In this document: positions 14,812 to 23,421 of the stretch, piece after piece
How positions within the stretch are numbered: position 1 is the first letter of the stretch
Layout: the number at the start of each line of letters is the position of its first letter
Origin: Oscillospiraceae bacterium
Lineage (GTDB): Bacteria > Bacillota > Clostridia > Oscillospirales > Acutalibacteraceae
Assembly: GCA_015065605.1 (NCBI GenBank)
Contig: SVPZ01000002.1
Coordinates: forward strand, 51,288 to 115,287
DNA: 64,000 nucleotides
Direction: 5' to 3'
The notes under the pieces: generated by a model
Told to the model about the DNA's origin: nothing
Databases searched by the model: none
Seen by the model: only the letters and a program-made list of their open reading frames with translations
Position numbers and translations under genes: made by a program

Positions 14812-16395
14812 TTATTTAAAATTCACCTTATAAGGCAGTTTGCCTTTTGCTTCTCGTTCTCCTGCAAGGACTTCAAGACAGGCAAGGGTGCTTTTTTGTG
14901 AGCAACCGCCGAAAATTTTTCTGGATATATGGGGAAGTTCTTCCATAACCTTGGCGTTTCCGTAATGAATAATCGTTGAAACACGATTGGTATATTGCAT
15001 TGAATTTATGATATTTAAAAAACGGCGGGTGAAACATTCGGGTCCTGTATATGCAAGAAATTCCGAATAGGTTATGAAGATAATGTTATCGTAGCCAAAG
15101 GTGTCGTTTATTACCCAAAGGCACTGCGTCTGAGTGGGATACTGATGCATTAAAATGGTTTTGGAATTTGGGAAAAGTTCCTTTATTTTGCTTTCTATAA
15201 GATCGGGCCTGTGCCAGTTTCCGCTAAAGGTATCGGCGCCAACCTGACTTTTTTCGCCCAAATATTCATTACTTGCAACGATAACGAACATATGCTTTCC
15301 GTCGCGGTCAATAGTGAGGGGAAGTCCGTCTTCAACTATGGCAGAAACACCGTCTGCATCTATGTTTTGCGCAAGATATTCCTCTTCCTCGGTCACAGAC
15401 CTTGCTCTGTTCTTATCAAGTTCCATAAGTGTATGTTGAGCGCGAAGAATATTCTTTACTGCACGGTCAAGTTCTTTTTCGGTAAGAAGTCCACGCTCAA
15501 AACAATCTTCCATAGCATTCTGAAGTCTTTCAACACCTTTGCCGTCGTACATATTAGCAAGGTCGTTTCCTGCTTCAATGCACATACCCATAGGATCAAG
15601 GGGACCGTATTTTGCGCGAATACCCATCATACAAAGGGCATCGGATATTATAAAGCCTTCGAAACCGCATTTTTCTCTTATAATATTAAGAACTTTTTTA
15701 GAAAAACTTGTGGGACAGGTGGGGTCGATATTTTCCATAACAGTATGACCAGACATAATTCCGTCCAGCAGGTTTTCTTTTATCAATTCATTATAGGCAT
15801 AAAGGCTTGTGGCTAAAAGTTCTTCTTCGGTTTGGTTACAGTGACCCTCGACTAAATGAGTGTCAACGGCATCTTCTCTTAAAGCGCTCGGATAGTGTTT
15901 ACCAACCGTTAAAATGCCTGCATCGTGCATTCCGCGCGCCTGAGCTTTACTAAGCCTTGCTATTTCGTGAATATCACTGCCGAGTGAACGATTGGAGCCG
16001 GCGGATATGTCTAGCAGAGGATTGCAAACCACGTTATAGCCAATCTCCCTTGCAACGACACCGAGTTTTTTACCGAAAGCATAGCTGTATTTCTCACCTT
16101 GCACTCTGCCGAGAGCGTTGGCATATCCTATTCGATGGTCGTCAAAGCCGGATTCAGCATCGGTGATTATAAGAATAGGATAGTCGGCGGCATCACGAAT
16201 TCGCTTAATGCGGTTGCGAATAAGATCGCCTTTAACCCAACTCCATTGCACCCAGACCGATCCGATTGCACGGTTTTTAACAAGCTCTATAACATAGTCC
16301 TCGTCCTCTTGAGTACACCATATATTAAGGGTTGCGTTATGCACAAAGCTGAGCTTTTGCTTTAGTGACATTTCTTCAAATTTAATTTCTTTCAT
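14812..16395 (-). CDS. Glycoside hydrolase family 3 (NagZ-like)
   Basis: 527-aa cytoplasmic GH3 enzyme. The TIM barrel shows ITDAESG at 77-83, GKHYPS at 165-170 with D178-x-H180 (a Lys-His and Asp-His arrangement like that of NagZ-type beta-N-acetylhexosaminidases) and the nucleophile Asp252 in FIISDALCMMG. A C-terminal domain of about 190 residues follows (VIVASNEYLG and a GxSQKS motif near the end). The NagZ-like His-Asp dyad suggests N-acetylhexosaminide or a phosphorolytic/hydrolytic GH3 subtype rather than a plain beta-glucosidase. Operon gene five; 33 nt downstream of the M24 gene. Confidence 0.85.
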   Translation of the reverse strand: MKEIKFEEMSLKQKLSFVHNATLNIWCTQEDEDYVIELVKNRAIGSVWVQWSWVKGDLIRNRIKRIRDAADYPILIITDAESGFDDHRIGYANALGRVQGEKYSYAFGKKLGVVAREIGYNVVCNPLLDISAGSNRSLGSDIHEIARLSKAQARGMHDAGILTVGKHYPSALREDAVDTHLVEGHCNQTEEELLATSLYAYNELIKENLLDGIMSGHTVMENIDPTCPTSFSKKVLNIIREKCGFEGFIISDALCMMGIRAKYGPLDPMGMCIEAGNDLANMYDGKGVERLQNAMEDCFERGLLTEKELDRAVKNILRAQHTLMELDKNRARSVTEEEEYLAQNIDADGVSAIVEDGLPLTIDRDGKHMFVIVASNEYLGEKSQVGADTFSGNWHRPDLIESKIKELFPNSKTILMHQYPTQTQCLWVINDTFGYDNIIFITYSEFLAYTGPECFTRRFLNIINSMQYTNRVSTIIHYGNAKVMEELPHISRKIFGGCSQKSTLACLEVLAGEREAKGKLPYKVNFK

Positions 16396-16428
16396 AACAC
16401 TTTTTCCTTTTTACTGTGATAAGTAGGT

Positions 16429-17616
16429 TTAGCAAGGAATTTCAAACAACTCTCTGGGATAATTGGTGAAGTTTTCGGCGCCGTCTTTCTTTACGCATAC
16501 TACGTCTTCCATACGAAGACCTGTTTGTGTTTTGGAAGAGCCCAGGAAGATATCTACACAGAAGGTCATATTTTCTTCCAATAGGTAATCGGAAGAGGTT
16601 TCAATCCACGGTGCTTCACCTTCCATTGTGCCGTTTCCGTGGCACGGACCGTACAGCAACCAGTCTCCATAACCCATTTCGGTAACGTTTTTAATATGAG
16701 CTTTTGCTACCTCGCAGGCGGGAGTACCTGCTTTTAACATAGCGATAACCGCTTCTTGTGCCTTGTAACCGGCTTCAATAAGATTGCGCTGTTCTTCGGT
16801 TGCTTTACCGAATACAACCGGTCTGCCAATGCTGGAGGCATAACCGTCAACACGAGCACCGATTTGAATAAACGTCATATCGCCTTTTTCAATTGCTTTA
16901 TTACGGGGACGGCTGATTGCCTGGTTAGAGCCTTTACCTGTCAACACCCACAAAGGATATGATTCACGTTCGGCACCAAGCTCGTGCATTTTACCAAGAG
17001 CTAAACCGACAACCTGCTGTTCGGTCATACCAACACGTATATTTTTCAATACGTAATCAAAGGTTTCGGCTGTGATTTTAGCTGCGGCACGCATACAAGC
17101 AAGTTCATTTTCCGTTTTATGCATACGAATATTGTTTACAACGTAATCGGCTTTTTCAATCTTAATATCGCCATATACTTTAAGGGCTTCCGACAAGGCT
17201 TCGTATACGCCTATGGTCATAAGGGGAAGACCTGCAACGCCTATGCGTTTTACAGGCTTTTTGCCCAATACTTTTTCAAAAACCGTGTTGAAAGTATCCA
17301 ATACTTCACCCGGATATTCCGGCTCGGAAGATTCACGGAAAGCTTTCAAACGGCAGATTTGTTCAATTTTAGAACGGTCGCTGGCGTAGGTGTAGCTTTC
17401 GGGCCCTATAAGCAACAGCGGATCGCCCTGCGAGGGAATTAATACACCTGCGGTTTCAAACGACGGCCAATAGCCCGAAAAATAACGGACAAATTGCGGT
17501 TCTGCTTCGTTGCCGTAAGCTAACAAAATATCATATCCTTCTTTTTGCATGGTAGATTGTACCTTAACTATACGTTCCTTGTATTCTTCAAGTGGAATGC
17601 TTGGCAGATTAATCAT
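16429..17616 (-). CDS. M24 (Xaa-Pro peptidase/creatinase fold) protein with degraded metal site
   Basis: 395-aa two-domain M24-family protein: creatinase N-domain (1-160) and pita-bread catalytic domain (165-395). In metallopeptidases of this family five ligands (Asp, Asp, His, Glu, Glu) bind two metals. Here the first two positions read Gln251 (FIQIGA) and Ser (GYASSIGRP), the His is kept (His326, GPCHGNG), the fourth is Asp355 and the last is Glu370. Two or three ligands are therefore missing, as in creatinase, which works without metal. An amidinohydrolase- or lyase-like reaction on a small molecule is more likely than proline peptidase activity (inference). It lies 6 nt after the phosphotriesterase-like gene in the same operon. 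Confidence 0.82.
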   Translation of the reverse strand: MINLPSIPLEEYKERIVKVQSTMQKEGYDILLAYGNEAEPQFVRYFSGYWPSFETAGVLIPSQGDPLLLIGPESYTYASDRSKIEQICRLKAFRESSEPEYPGEVLDTFNTVFEKVLGKKPVKRIGVAGLPLMTIGVYEALSEALKVYGDIKIEKADYVVNNIRMHKTENELACMRAAAKITAETFDYVLKNIRVGMTEQQVVGLALGKMHELGAERESYPLWVLTGKGSNQAISRPRNKAIEKGDMTFIQIGARVDGYASSIGRPVVFGKATEEQRNLIEAGYKAQEAVIAMLKAGTPACEVAKAHIKNVTEMGYGDWLLYGPCHGNGTMEGEAPWIETSSDYLLEENMTFCVDIFLGSSKTQTGLRMEDVVCVKKDGAENFTNYPRELFEIPC

Positions 17617-17622
17617 AGTTCA

Positions 17623-18666
17623 TTACTCCTTTTCTTTTCCGCACAGCCAATCTGCGGCGTTATCTTTTAACATAATGCTGATTTGCTCATCGGTAATGCC
17701 TTCGTCTTGCATCATAGGTACTATATTGGTTAACAGATGGTCATATCCCCAACCACCGTATTTGTGTAAAAGGTTTTTGAGGCATAAATCACAGGATAAC
17801 AGGATTTGTTTTAAATATCCGTCGTTAATCATCTTTTTAAGAAGTTTCACACGCTCTGTATCGTGAACAAATAAACCGTAACCTGAATTTCGCACCTCAC
17901 GGCGAATGTAATACTCTTTACCGAAATTGTCGAATTCAACGTATACACCTTTTTTAAGAAGCTCGTAAATATATTCCTTTCGGTTTTCTACGTCAATGTG
18001 GCTAATGCAAATACGTTGCGGTTGTACACCGGCATTTAACAAAATATCTGCCGCCTCTAAGCCGTTAACGGTCCACGGATTGATGTGTACGTTGATAGCC
18101 ACACCGGTTTTTTTGTGTGCAATGGCTGCGGCACGCAGCACCTTGCGCTCTTTGTCGTCAAAGATTTCGCTGATTCCTATTTCGCCAATGTATCCTGCAC
18201 GAACACCGTCAACACCTTCGTTAAGCTCCTTGAGCATCAAATCTCCGACTTGTTCATCGGTCATATTTGCAAGCTCTTTGGGATGTGTTTCACCAACGTA
18301 GAAGCCTGTGCCCATAATGATATTAAGCCCCGTTGCTTTTGCAATGCGCATTAATGCCTTGGGATTACGGCCAATACCAGGGAGAGAAGCATCTACCACA
18401 GTATTGCCGCCTGCTTCTTTAAAACGGTTAAGTTCATCAATAGCAACAGCTTCGTCTTCTAATAATAGGTTGTCTTTTAGTGCATAACAGTCTCGGCTGA
18501 GAATTCCCAAATTCCACATTTCTACCTTTTGAGTAGCGGGATTTTCAATGCCGGGTACCGGTAATTCTTGATAAAATGCAGTAAGGTCGAGCAATACGTG
18601 TTCATGGGTGGTAACAACACCTAAATCCTCACGGCGAAGTTCGCCGCAAACTCCTTGAATGTTCAT
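17623..18666 (-). CDS. Phosphotriesterase-family amidohydrolase
   Basis: 347-aa phosphotriesterase/PHP-type TIM-barrel metalloenzyme. Ligands visible: H21 and H23 (TTHEHVLLD), the bridging residue as Glu162 in GYIGEIGIS (Glu instead of a carboxylated Lys, as in the E-type subgroup), H194 (NVHINPW), H223 (ISHIDVE) and D293 (LLSCDLCLK). Family members in carbohydrate clusters are lactonases or deacylases rather than phosphotriesterases. Third gene of the operon, 13 nt after the ASRT-like gene; AAGGAGG precedes the ATG. Confidence 0.85.
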   Translation of the reverse strand: MNIQGVCGELRREDLGVVTTHEHVLLDLTAFYQELPVPGIENPATQKVEMWNLGILSRDCYALKDNLLLEDEAVAIDELNRFKEAGGNTVVDASLPGIGRNPKALMRIAKATGLNIIMGTGFYVGETHPKELANMTDEQVGDLMLKELNEGVDGVRAGYIGEIGISEIFDDKERKVLRAAAIAHKKTGVAINVHINPWTVNGLEAADILLNAGVQPQRICISHIDVENRKEYIYELLKKGVYVEFDNFGKEYYIRREVRNSGYGLFVHDTERVKLLKKMINDGYLKQILLSCDLCLKNLLHKYGGWGYDHLLTNIVPMMQDEGITDEQISIMLKDNAADWLCGKEKE

Positions 18667-18679
18667 TCTAAAAGCCTCC

Positions 18680-19051
18680 TTATTCGCTTTGCGCCATTAA
18701 TGCCATGTACGCCATATTAGGCTGTTGCACATCTAAACGTCCGTACTGTACTATAACACCAACATCACTGGTAATTGAAAGAGAATACTGAACACCAACG
18801 TCAAGTTTTAAGTCGCCAAAAACCGTGCTGTCGTCACTTTTGAAGCATTTAATGCGTTTTGCAGGTACGGTGCAGGGGATGTTTTCAACCGGTTCACGGT
18901 CTTCAAAATACACGCTTATACGCATATGAGCGTCTTGAGTGTTTGTATTAAGAATCATAATGCTTTCGTGTCCTTCGTAAACAGCGTTTGGGTCCGGTTG
19001 CGGTGATGGACGGTAGCCGTCTACAATGTACCATTGCTTTTTTCCACTCAT
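18680..19051 (-). CDS. ASRT-like protein (sensory rhodopsin transducer family)
   Basis: 123-aa beta-sandwich protein of the Anabaena sensory rhodopsin transducer family (PF07100 type). Diagnostic segments are KKQWYIVDGYRP at the N-terminus, ESIMILNTN, ISVYFEDREPVEN and VQYGRLDVQQPNMAY at the C-terminus. No rhodopsin gene is present; homologues outside cyanobacteria commonly sit in carbohydrate gene clusters, as here, and are thought to bind small sugars or act on them. The ATG at 19051 has AAGGTG 8 nt upstream; a GTG at 19066 would overlap that site and is rejected. Second gene of the operon. Confidence 0.82.
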   Translation of the reverse strand: MSGKKQWYIVDGYRPSPQPDPNAVYEGHESIMILNTNTQDAHMRISVYFEDREPVENIPCTVPAKRIKCFKSDDSTVFGDLKLDVGVQYSLSITSDVGVIVQYGRLDVQQPNMAYMALMAQSE

Positions 19052-19066
19052 GATTTTCACCTTCAC

Positions 19067-19876
19067 TTATTCGGGAATTTCTTCGTCACCGTGCTCTTCC
19101 ATCCAAGCAACTGCGGCGTCGTATGCTTCGTAATCAAGGTCTGCCATAGTATTGGTATGAAGTACGATTCCTTCAATTTCGCCCTTTAAAAGAAGTTCGC
19201 GGTAATAGTTGAGCTGCCATATTACAGCTTCGCTCGTTGCCTGTTTTGCTTCACCGAAATTATAAAGGTAGCATCCAACCATACGTCTTGTTTTTGGAGT
19301 CAGTTTTTTAAATAGTTCAAATTTTTCGGGAATTAAGTGTACGTCTTTTTCTTGCCAGGTCCACATAATTACACCGTCGAATTCGTCCATATAGGGCTGA
19401 AATTCTACGTCTTCTTCTTCGTTTACGCCGAATTGGAAGGTGTATAAAACCATCCACGAATCAAGTTTTCTGACAGGGTTGTTATGAAGCTTATTGTTTA
19501 AATCCTTAAGCATCGAAACGGGAAGTCTTTTATATCTGGGTTCGCCTTTTTCTTCGATTTTGAAGTCGTCGATAACTACGCAGGAAATGTTTTCGAAATC
19601 CTTTGCCTCGTTAATGATTTCGTCAACAAGTTCAGGCTTTTCACAGGCTTCAAAACATTCCCAACCTACCTGATTTAAGGTTTTAAAGGATTTATTATAC
19701 TGTCTTTTATTAACGTTTACGCCAACCGGTACCATAAAGGTGTTTCGTATTCCAAGGTAAAGACAAGCCTCCATGGGCGACATTCTGGATACGTCGGGGC
19801 AACCGAAATTATCGGCATTTTCGTTATATCTTCCTTCGGGATGTCCCCAAAGCCAACAACAATCTCTAAGTAACAT
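19067..19876 (-). CDS. Protein of unknown function, first gene of glycan operon
   Basis: 269-aa protein without signal peptide or membrane segment and not matched to a family I can name. It is rich in aromatic residues (WGHPEGRYNEN, MWTWQEKDVHLIP) and has alternating strand/helix stretches ending in acidic positions (SCVVIDDF, GVIMWTW, GIVLHTNT), which is compatible with a TIM barrel with carboxylate active-site residues. The ATG at 19876 has AAGGAG 9 nt upstream; a start at 19897 is rejected. It opens the operon that continues with ASRT-like, phosphotriesterase, M24, GH3 and GH78 genes, and it lies divergent from an AraC gene. Confidence 0.7.
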   Translation of the reverse strand: MLLRDCCWLWGHPEGRYNENADNFGCPDVSRMSPMEACLYLGIRNTFMVPVGVNVNKRQYNKSFKTLNQVGWECFEACEKPELVDEIINEAKDFENISCVVIDDFKIEEKGEPRYKRLPVSMLKDLNNKLHNNPVRKLDSWMVLYTFQFGVNEEEDVEFQPYMDEFDGVIMWTWQEKDVHLIPEKFELFKKLTPKTRRMVGCYLYNFGEAKQATSEAVIWQLNYYRELLLKGEIEGIVLHTNTMADLDYEAYDAAVAWMEEHGDEEIPE

Positions 19877-20008
19877 ACTAAAATCTCCTTTTAACATTTC
19901 CTCTTTTATTTTTTAAAAAATGTGCTATAATGTATTTATAGATAAATTGTATCTTGTTTTTCTCTAAATTACAATGAAAATTACGGTATTAAATATGGAG
20001 ATATGGGT

Positions 20009-20812
20009 ATGGTAGAAATTAAGGAATACAACTGTTCTAAAGGTTTGGGGAAATTTAAACTTGAACTTTTAAACTGTGGAAGCGCAGTGCTTGATAGTTC
20101 TTGGAAGGGAAAGGTTATTTGCTCGCCGGTATCAAGACTGTATTTTGTTAAAACGGGAAGTTTTTTTCTTATTATAAATGGCGAAAGAATAGAACTTTTC
20201 GAGGGGAACTGGTACCTTGTTCCCTCAGGCAGCAGTTATGAATACGGTTGCGACGGGGAAACGACTCAGTTATTTTTTCATTTTAATTTGTTGGGCGCCG
20301 AAAATATTGATATTTTTGAAAGACAGTCTTCGGTACTTACTTTAAAAGAAGGCTTTGACGAGGCAGAAGAAATAGGCGACTTTTTAAAGAGTGATAACGA
20401 TATATCTGCGCTTAGTGTAAAAAATGCAGTGATGAAAATTCTTTTAAATATTATAAAAGAAAACGAAATAGAATTAAAGAACAGTAAGTATTCGCCATGT
20501 GTTATAAAAGCTATAAACTATATTAACAAAAATCTTTCGGAAAATCTTACCATAAAAGGTATAGCAAATGCAATTTACGTTTCTGAAAGCACCCTTACGA
20601 AGCACATAAGACGGGAACTCGGCACTACGGTAAACGGCTATATCGATGATTTGATATTAACTCGCGCCGCTCAGATGATAGCAGAAGGTCGGTATTCTTT
20701 AAGCGCTATAAGCAACCGTTTCGGTTTTTGCGACCAATTTTATTTTTCGAGAAAGTTTAAAGCAAAGTTCGGAATTACCCCCAGTGAATATAAAAAATCA
20801 AGAGATATTTAA
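20009..20812 (+). CDS. AraC-family regulator of the GH78/GH3 operon
   Basis: 267-aa AraC/XylS-type activator: cupin-like sensor domain (residues 1-150, with YLVPSGSSYEYGC) and two HTH motifs at the C-terminus (IYVSESTLTKHIRREL and FCDQFYFSRKFKAKFG). Start 20009 is chosen because GGAG at 19997 is 8 nt away, whereas the ATG at 20003 would be only 2 nt from it. Divergent from the six-gene operon that starts at 19876, which it most likely controls in response to a sugar ligand. Confidence 0.85.
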   Translation: MVEIKEYNCSKGLGKFKLELLNCGSAVLDSSWKGKVICSPVSRLYFVKTGSFFLIINGERIELFEGNWYLVPSGSSYEYGCDGETTQLFFHFNLLGAENIDIFERQSSVLTLKEGFDEAEEIGDFLKSDNDISALSVKNAVMKILLNIIKENEIELKNSKYSPCVIKAINYINKNLSENLTIKGIANAIYVSESTLTKHIRRELGTTVNGYIDDLILTRAAQMIAEGRYSLSAISNRFGFCDQFYFSRKFKAKFGITPSEYKKSRDI

Positions 20813-20826
20813 GCGGAAGAAATAAT

Positions 20827-20862
20827 AAAATAGTTTAAGGAAAATTCCTTAAACTATTTTTT
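20827..20862. terminator. Bidirectional terminator
   Basis: 16-bp perfect stem AAAATAGTTTAAGGAA/TTCCTTAAACTATTTT with a 2-nt AA core, followed by further T; shared by the converging AraC gene and the gene at 20867. Confidence 0.9.
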
Positions 20863-20866
20863 CTAA

Positions 20867-22405
20867 TTATATTTCGCCTGAAATTTCTGCTAAGAGGTAT
20901 AGATGAGAAGCGCAACCAATATGGCAGTTAATCCAGAAATTACGAAGCTCTTCAATATTTTCCTTTGAGGTCCAGAAGGTTGGAATTACACCGCTGTCAC
21001 CGTTTTGCATACGGGTGAGCATATCGCCGAGAGCGGCGGCTTTTTCATAGTATAATTTATCATTTGTTGCCTTGTACATTTTTAAAAACGTACGCATTAT
21101 TTTTCCTCCGCTTGCATCAATGGGCCAATAACAGAAATACTGTTCAAGTCCTGCAGGGGATTTGACTTCGGGGCAACTTGCCTTTGTCCAGGGCGCATAT
21201 TCATCCCAGACAACAAACTGGTCTTCAACAAAGCGCATAAGTTCTTTTGCATCTTCCATCATTTCGGGGTTGTTTTGCACCAGATATTCTATCATATCGT
21301 CGGCGGTGAAATGTGTTAAATTAAGGTAGTTGGAACTTGGAGGAATATCCTCGAACTGTCCTTCCCAGTTAAAGTTATCAAAGCAAGTCTTCTTAAGATA
21401 AGCAAAGTAATTGTCGCCAAGTAACTTCCAAACTTCTTCATTCGTTACTTCTTTTAATTTTGTTAAAAAGTTTAAAATACTGAAATAATTACAGTAGTTA
21501 TTGGTTAAAGGAAGTCCCGTTTCGGCAGATACCTGTAAATACCAATTCCCGTTTTCCTGAACGTTTTCTTTATAGTAATCTGCAATAGCCATAGCGGCAT
21601 CGTAATATTTTTCATCTTTAGTAACTTCATAAAGATTTAAATAGGCAAGTCCCGCAGCTGCAGGATATATAAGCATAGTTGTATCCTTGCATTTTTTTGC
21701 GGCAGGCGCAACACTGTTAACCTTTTCTTCGTTAAGTCCTTTAAAGCAATATGTGGGAGGAAGTCCCTTTAAGGGAGACTCTTCACCATAGCTGACGCTT
21801 AGCATATAATCGGCTGCTGCCGTTGCAATTTTTAAAGAGTTATTTGCGCTTTCGGGGGATAACTTTGCATAAGTAAGCATGGCGTTGATAATACTGCTAA
21901 AGGTTTTTGCAGGATAAACGTTATGAGGGAATTCGGGGTCGGGTGTGCTGAACTTTAACCAATGCTGAACCATCGGCTGTTCGTAAACGTATTTATAAGC
22001 AAGAAGTGCGGCTTCTTTATAAGAACGGGTTCTCTCGGGGAGATTTTCTCTTCCGGGGAAGGGTGAACATTTGAAAAACGTACGGCTTCCAACCTGCCAG
22101 GTAACCTGACCGTTTCTTATTGCTTCTACCTTTAGAGTTACAAGTCCTGTGGGTATTTCACTCCAAATAGGCGTAAGGTCTGCAGTTGATGATTTGCTGT
22201 GGAAAGTGTGTTCAACGCCGTCTTTATCGGTAGCGGTGTATAAAAATTCGTGAATTGCTCCGTTAGGGAAAGACGGAAAATAAAAAGAGGGAGCAAATAT
22301 AAACTGACTTGAGTTCATATTCCAAAAGGGCTGTCCGTTTACTCCGCCCGGTCTGATGGTTAATGTGTTATATTCGTTTAGCGCTTTTTCAGCAAAGTTT
22401 TCCAT
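20867..22405 (-). CDS. Putative (alpha/alpha)6-toroid glycan enzyme
   Basis: 512-aa cytoplasmic protein. After an N-terminal beta-rich part (1-140) come repeated helix pairs of the six-hairpin toroid kind, for example EKYYDAAMAIADYYKENV and KLYYEKAAALGDML, with aromatic patches such as YFCYWPIDASGG and FWINCHIGC. This fold is used by several glycoside hydrolases, polysaccharide lyases and epimerases; the exact family is not recognised and catalytic residues cannot be named. AGGAGG lies 8 nt before the ATG at 22405, so longer frames are rejected. An AraC gene lies upstream on the same strand (22505), and a divergent glycyl radical enzyme gene lies beyond it. Confidence 0.7.
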   Translation of the reverse strand: MENFAEKALNEYNTLTIRPGGVNGQPFWNMNSSQFIFAPSFYFPSFPNGAIHEFLYTATDKDGVEHTFHSKSSTADLTPIWSEIPTGLVTLKVEAIRNGQVTWQVGSRTFFKCSPFPGRENLPERTRSYKEAALLAYKYVYEQPMVQHWLKFSTPDPEFPHNVYPAKTFSSIINAMLTYAKLSPESANNSLKIATAAADYMLSVSYGEESPLKGLPPTYCFKGLNEEKVNSVAPAAKKCKDTTMLIYPAAAGLAYLNLYEVTKDEKYYDAAMAIADYYKENVQENGNWYLQVSAETGLPLTNNYCNYFSILNFLTKLKEVTNEEVWKLLGDNYFAYLKKTCFDNFNWEGQFEDIPPSSNYLNLTHFTADDMIEYLVQNNPEMMEDAKELMRFVEDQFVVWDEYAPWTKASCPEVKSPAGLEQYFCYWPIDASGGKIMRTFLKMYKATNDKLYYEKAAALGDMLTRMQNGDSGVIPTFWTSKENIEELRNFWINCHIGCASHLYLLAEISGEI

Positions 22406-22504
22406 AAAAACCCTCCTAATTGGTTTATATATTAATATTAACACAGAAAGTGATAAAAATGAATAGAAAATCTCTATGCAAATATATAAATATTCTATAA
22501 AAGT

Positions 22505-23245
22505 TTAGTTTTTCCATTTGCTTGGAGCAACGCCCGTTTCTTTTTTAAATACCTTGCTGAAGTAGTAGGCGTCAGAAAAATTACATATGGCGGCAATGGA
22601 ACTTATGGAATATTTACCGCTTGAAAGCAGAGTTTTAGCCTTTTCAATTTTTAGTTTAATTATATATCTGTGAGGAGTTATATTATAGGCTTTTCTGAAT
22701 AATTCACCGAAACGCCGTTGCGTCAGCGAGCTTTCCTTTATTACCTCGTCAATGCAGTCAGCGTTACAAAAATTAAGGTCGATATACTCTTTTGCCTTTG
22801 CCATACGTTTATCTTTAGGAAAGTAATGGCGGTATTTTAGATTGCTGATTTCAGAACACAAAGCATAAACTACGGAATGTAGCGCCAAATGGTCGTTTTT
22901 ATTATACAAATGCAGTGCTTTTTCCAAAAGAGAAACTATGGTTGCGTTGTTATTGATCTGAATGTAAAAACTGTCGGTGCTTATGTTTTCGTATGTGGTA
23001 AAATGAACTGAAAAAGCTTCCGATTGTTCTAACACAAACGTCATATAGTTGTCTTTTTTATTAAAAAAATAAACACAGTTTTCCGATAGGGTGAATTCCT
23101 GATTTTCAAAGGTATGTATAACCTTTCCTTTTAAAGAAATTCCTATAAAATGAGTTTCTCTATCCTTTGCAACCCATTGTTTTGAATTTGGTGTAAAACT
23201 GACAACGTTGGTTACGTCCTTTATATGAAGATTTTCAAATTGCAT
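22505..23245 (-). CDS. AraC-family transcriptional regulator
   Basis: 246-aa regulator with cupin-type N-terminus (LSENCVYFFNKKDN) and C-terminal double HTH (SSLTQRRFGELFRKAYN; ICNFSDAYYFSKVFKKETG). GGGAGG lies 8 nt before the ATG. It is divergent from the glycyl radical enzyme gene (23422) and upstream of the toroid-fold gene (20867); either or both may be its targets. Confidence 0.85.
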   Translation of the reverse strand: MQFENLHIKDVTNVVSFTPNSKQWVAKDRETHFIGISLKGKVIHTFENQEFTLSENCVYFFNKKDNYMTFVLEQSEAFSVHFTTYENISTDSFYIQINNNATIVSLLEKALHLYNKNDHLALHSVVYALCSEISNLKYRHYFPKDKRMAKAKEYIDLNFCNADCIDEVIKESSLTQRRFGELFRKAYNITPHRYIIKLKIEKAKTLLSSGKYSISSIAAICNFSDAYYFSKVFKKETGVAPSKWKN

Positions 23246-23421
23246 TTTTCAGCCTCCCGCAAAGTGCTACGATTATATTATACTACGTTCGAGATGTTTG
23301 TAAATAAAAACCTATATTTAGGCGAAAAAACATTTCCGTTTTTTACATTTTTCCGTTTTTGGTATTGTTTTGGTTTTAGGGCAGTGATATATTAAAATAA
23401 ACTACTATCGGAGGGATTTTT

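Noticed and set aside
18680..19051. A light-sensing system based on the ASRT-like gene
   Set aside because: No rhodopsin or retinal gene is present and the operon is glycan-related; the name comes from one cyanobacterial homologue.
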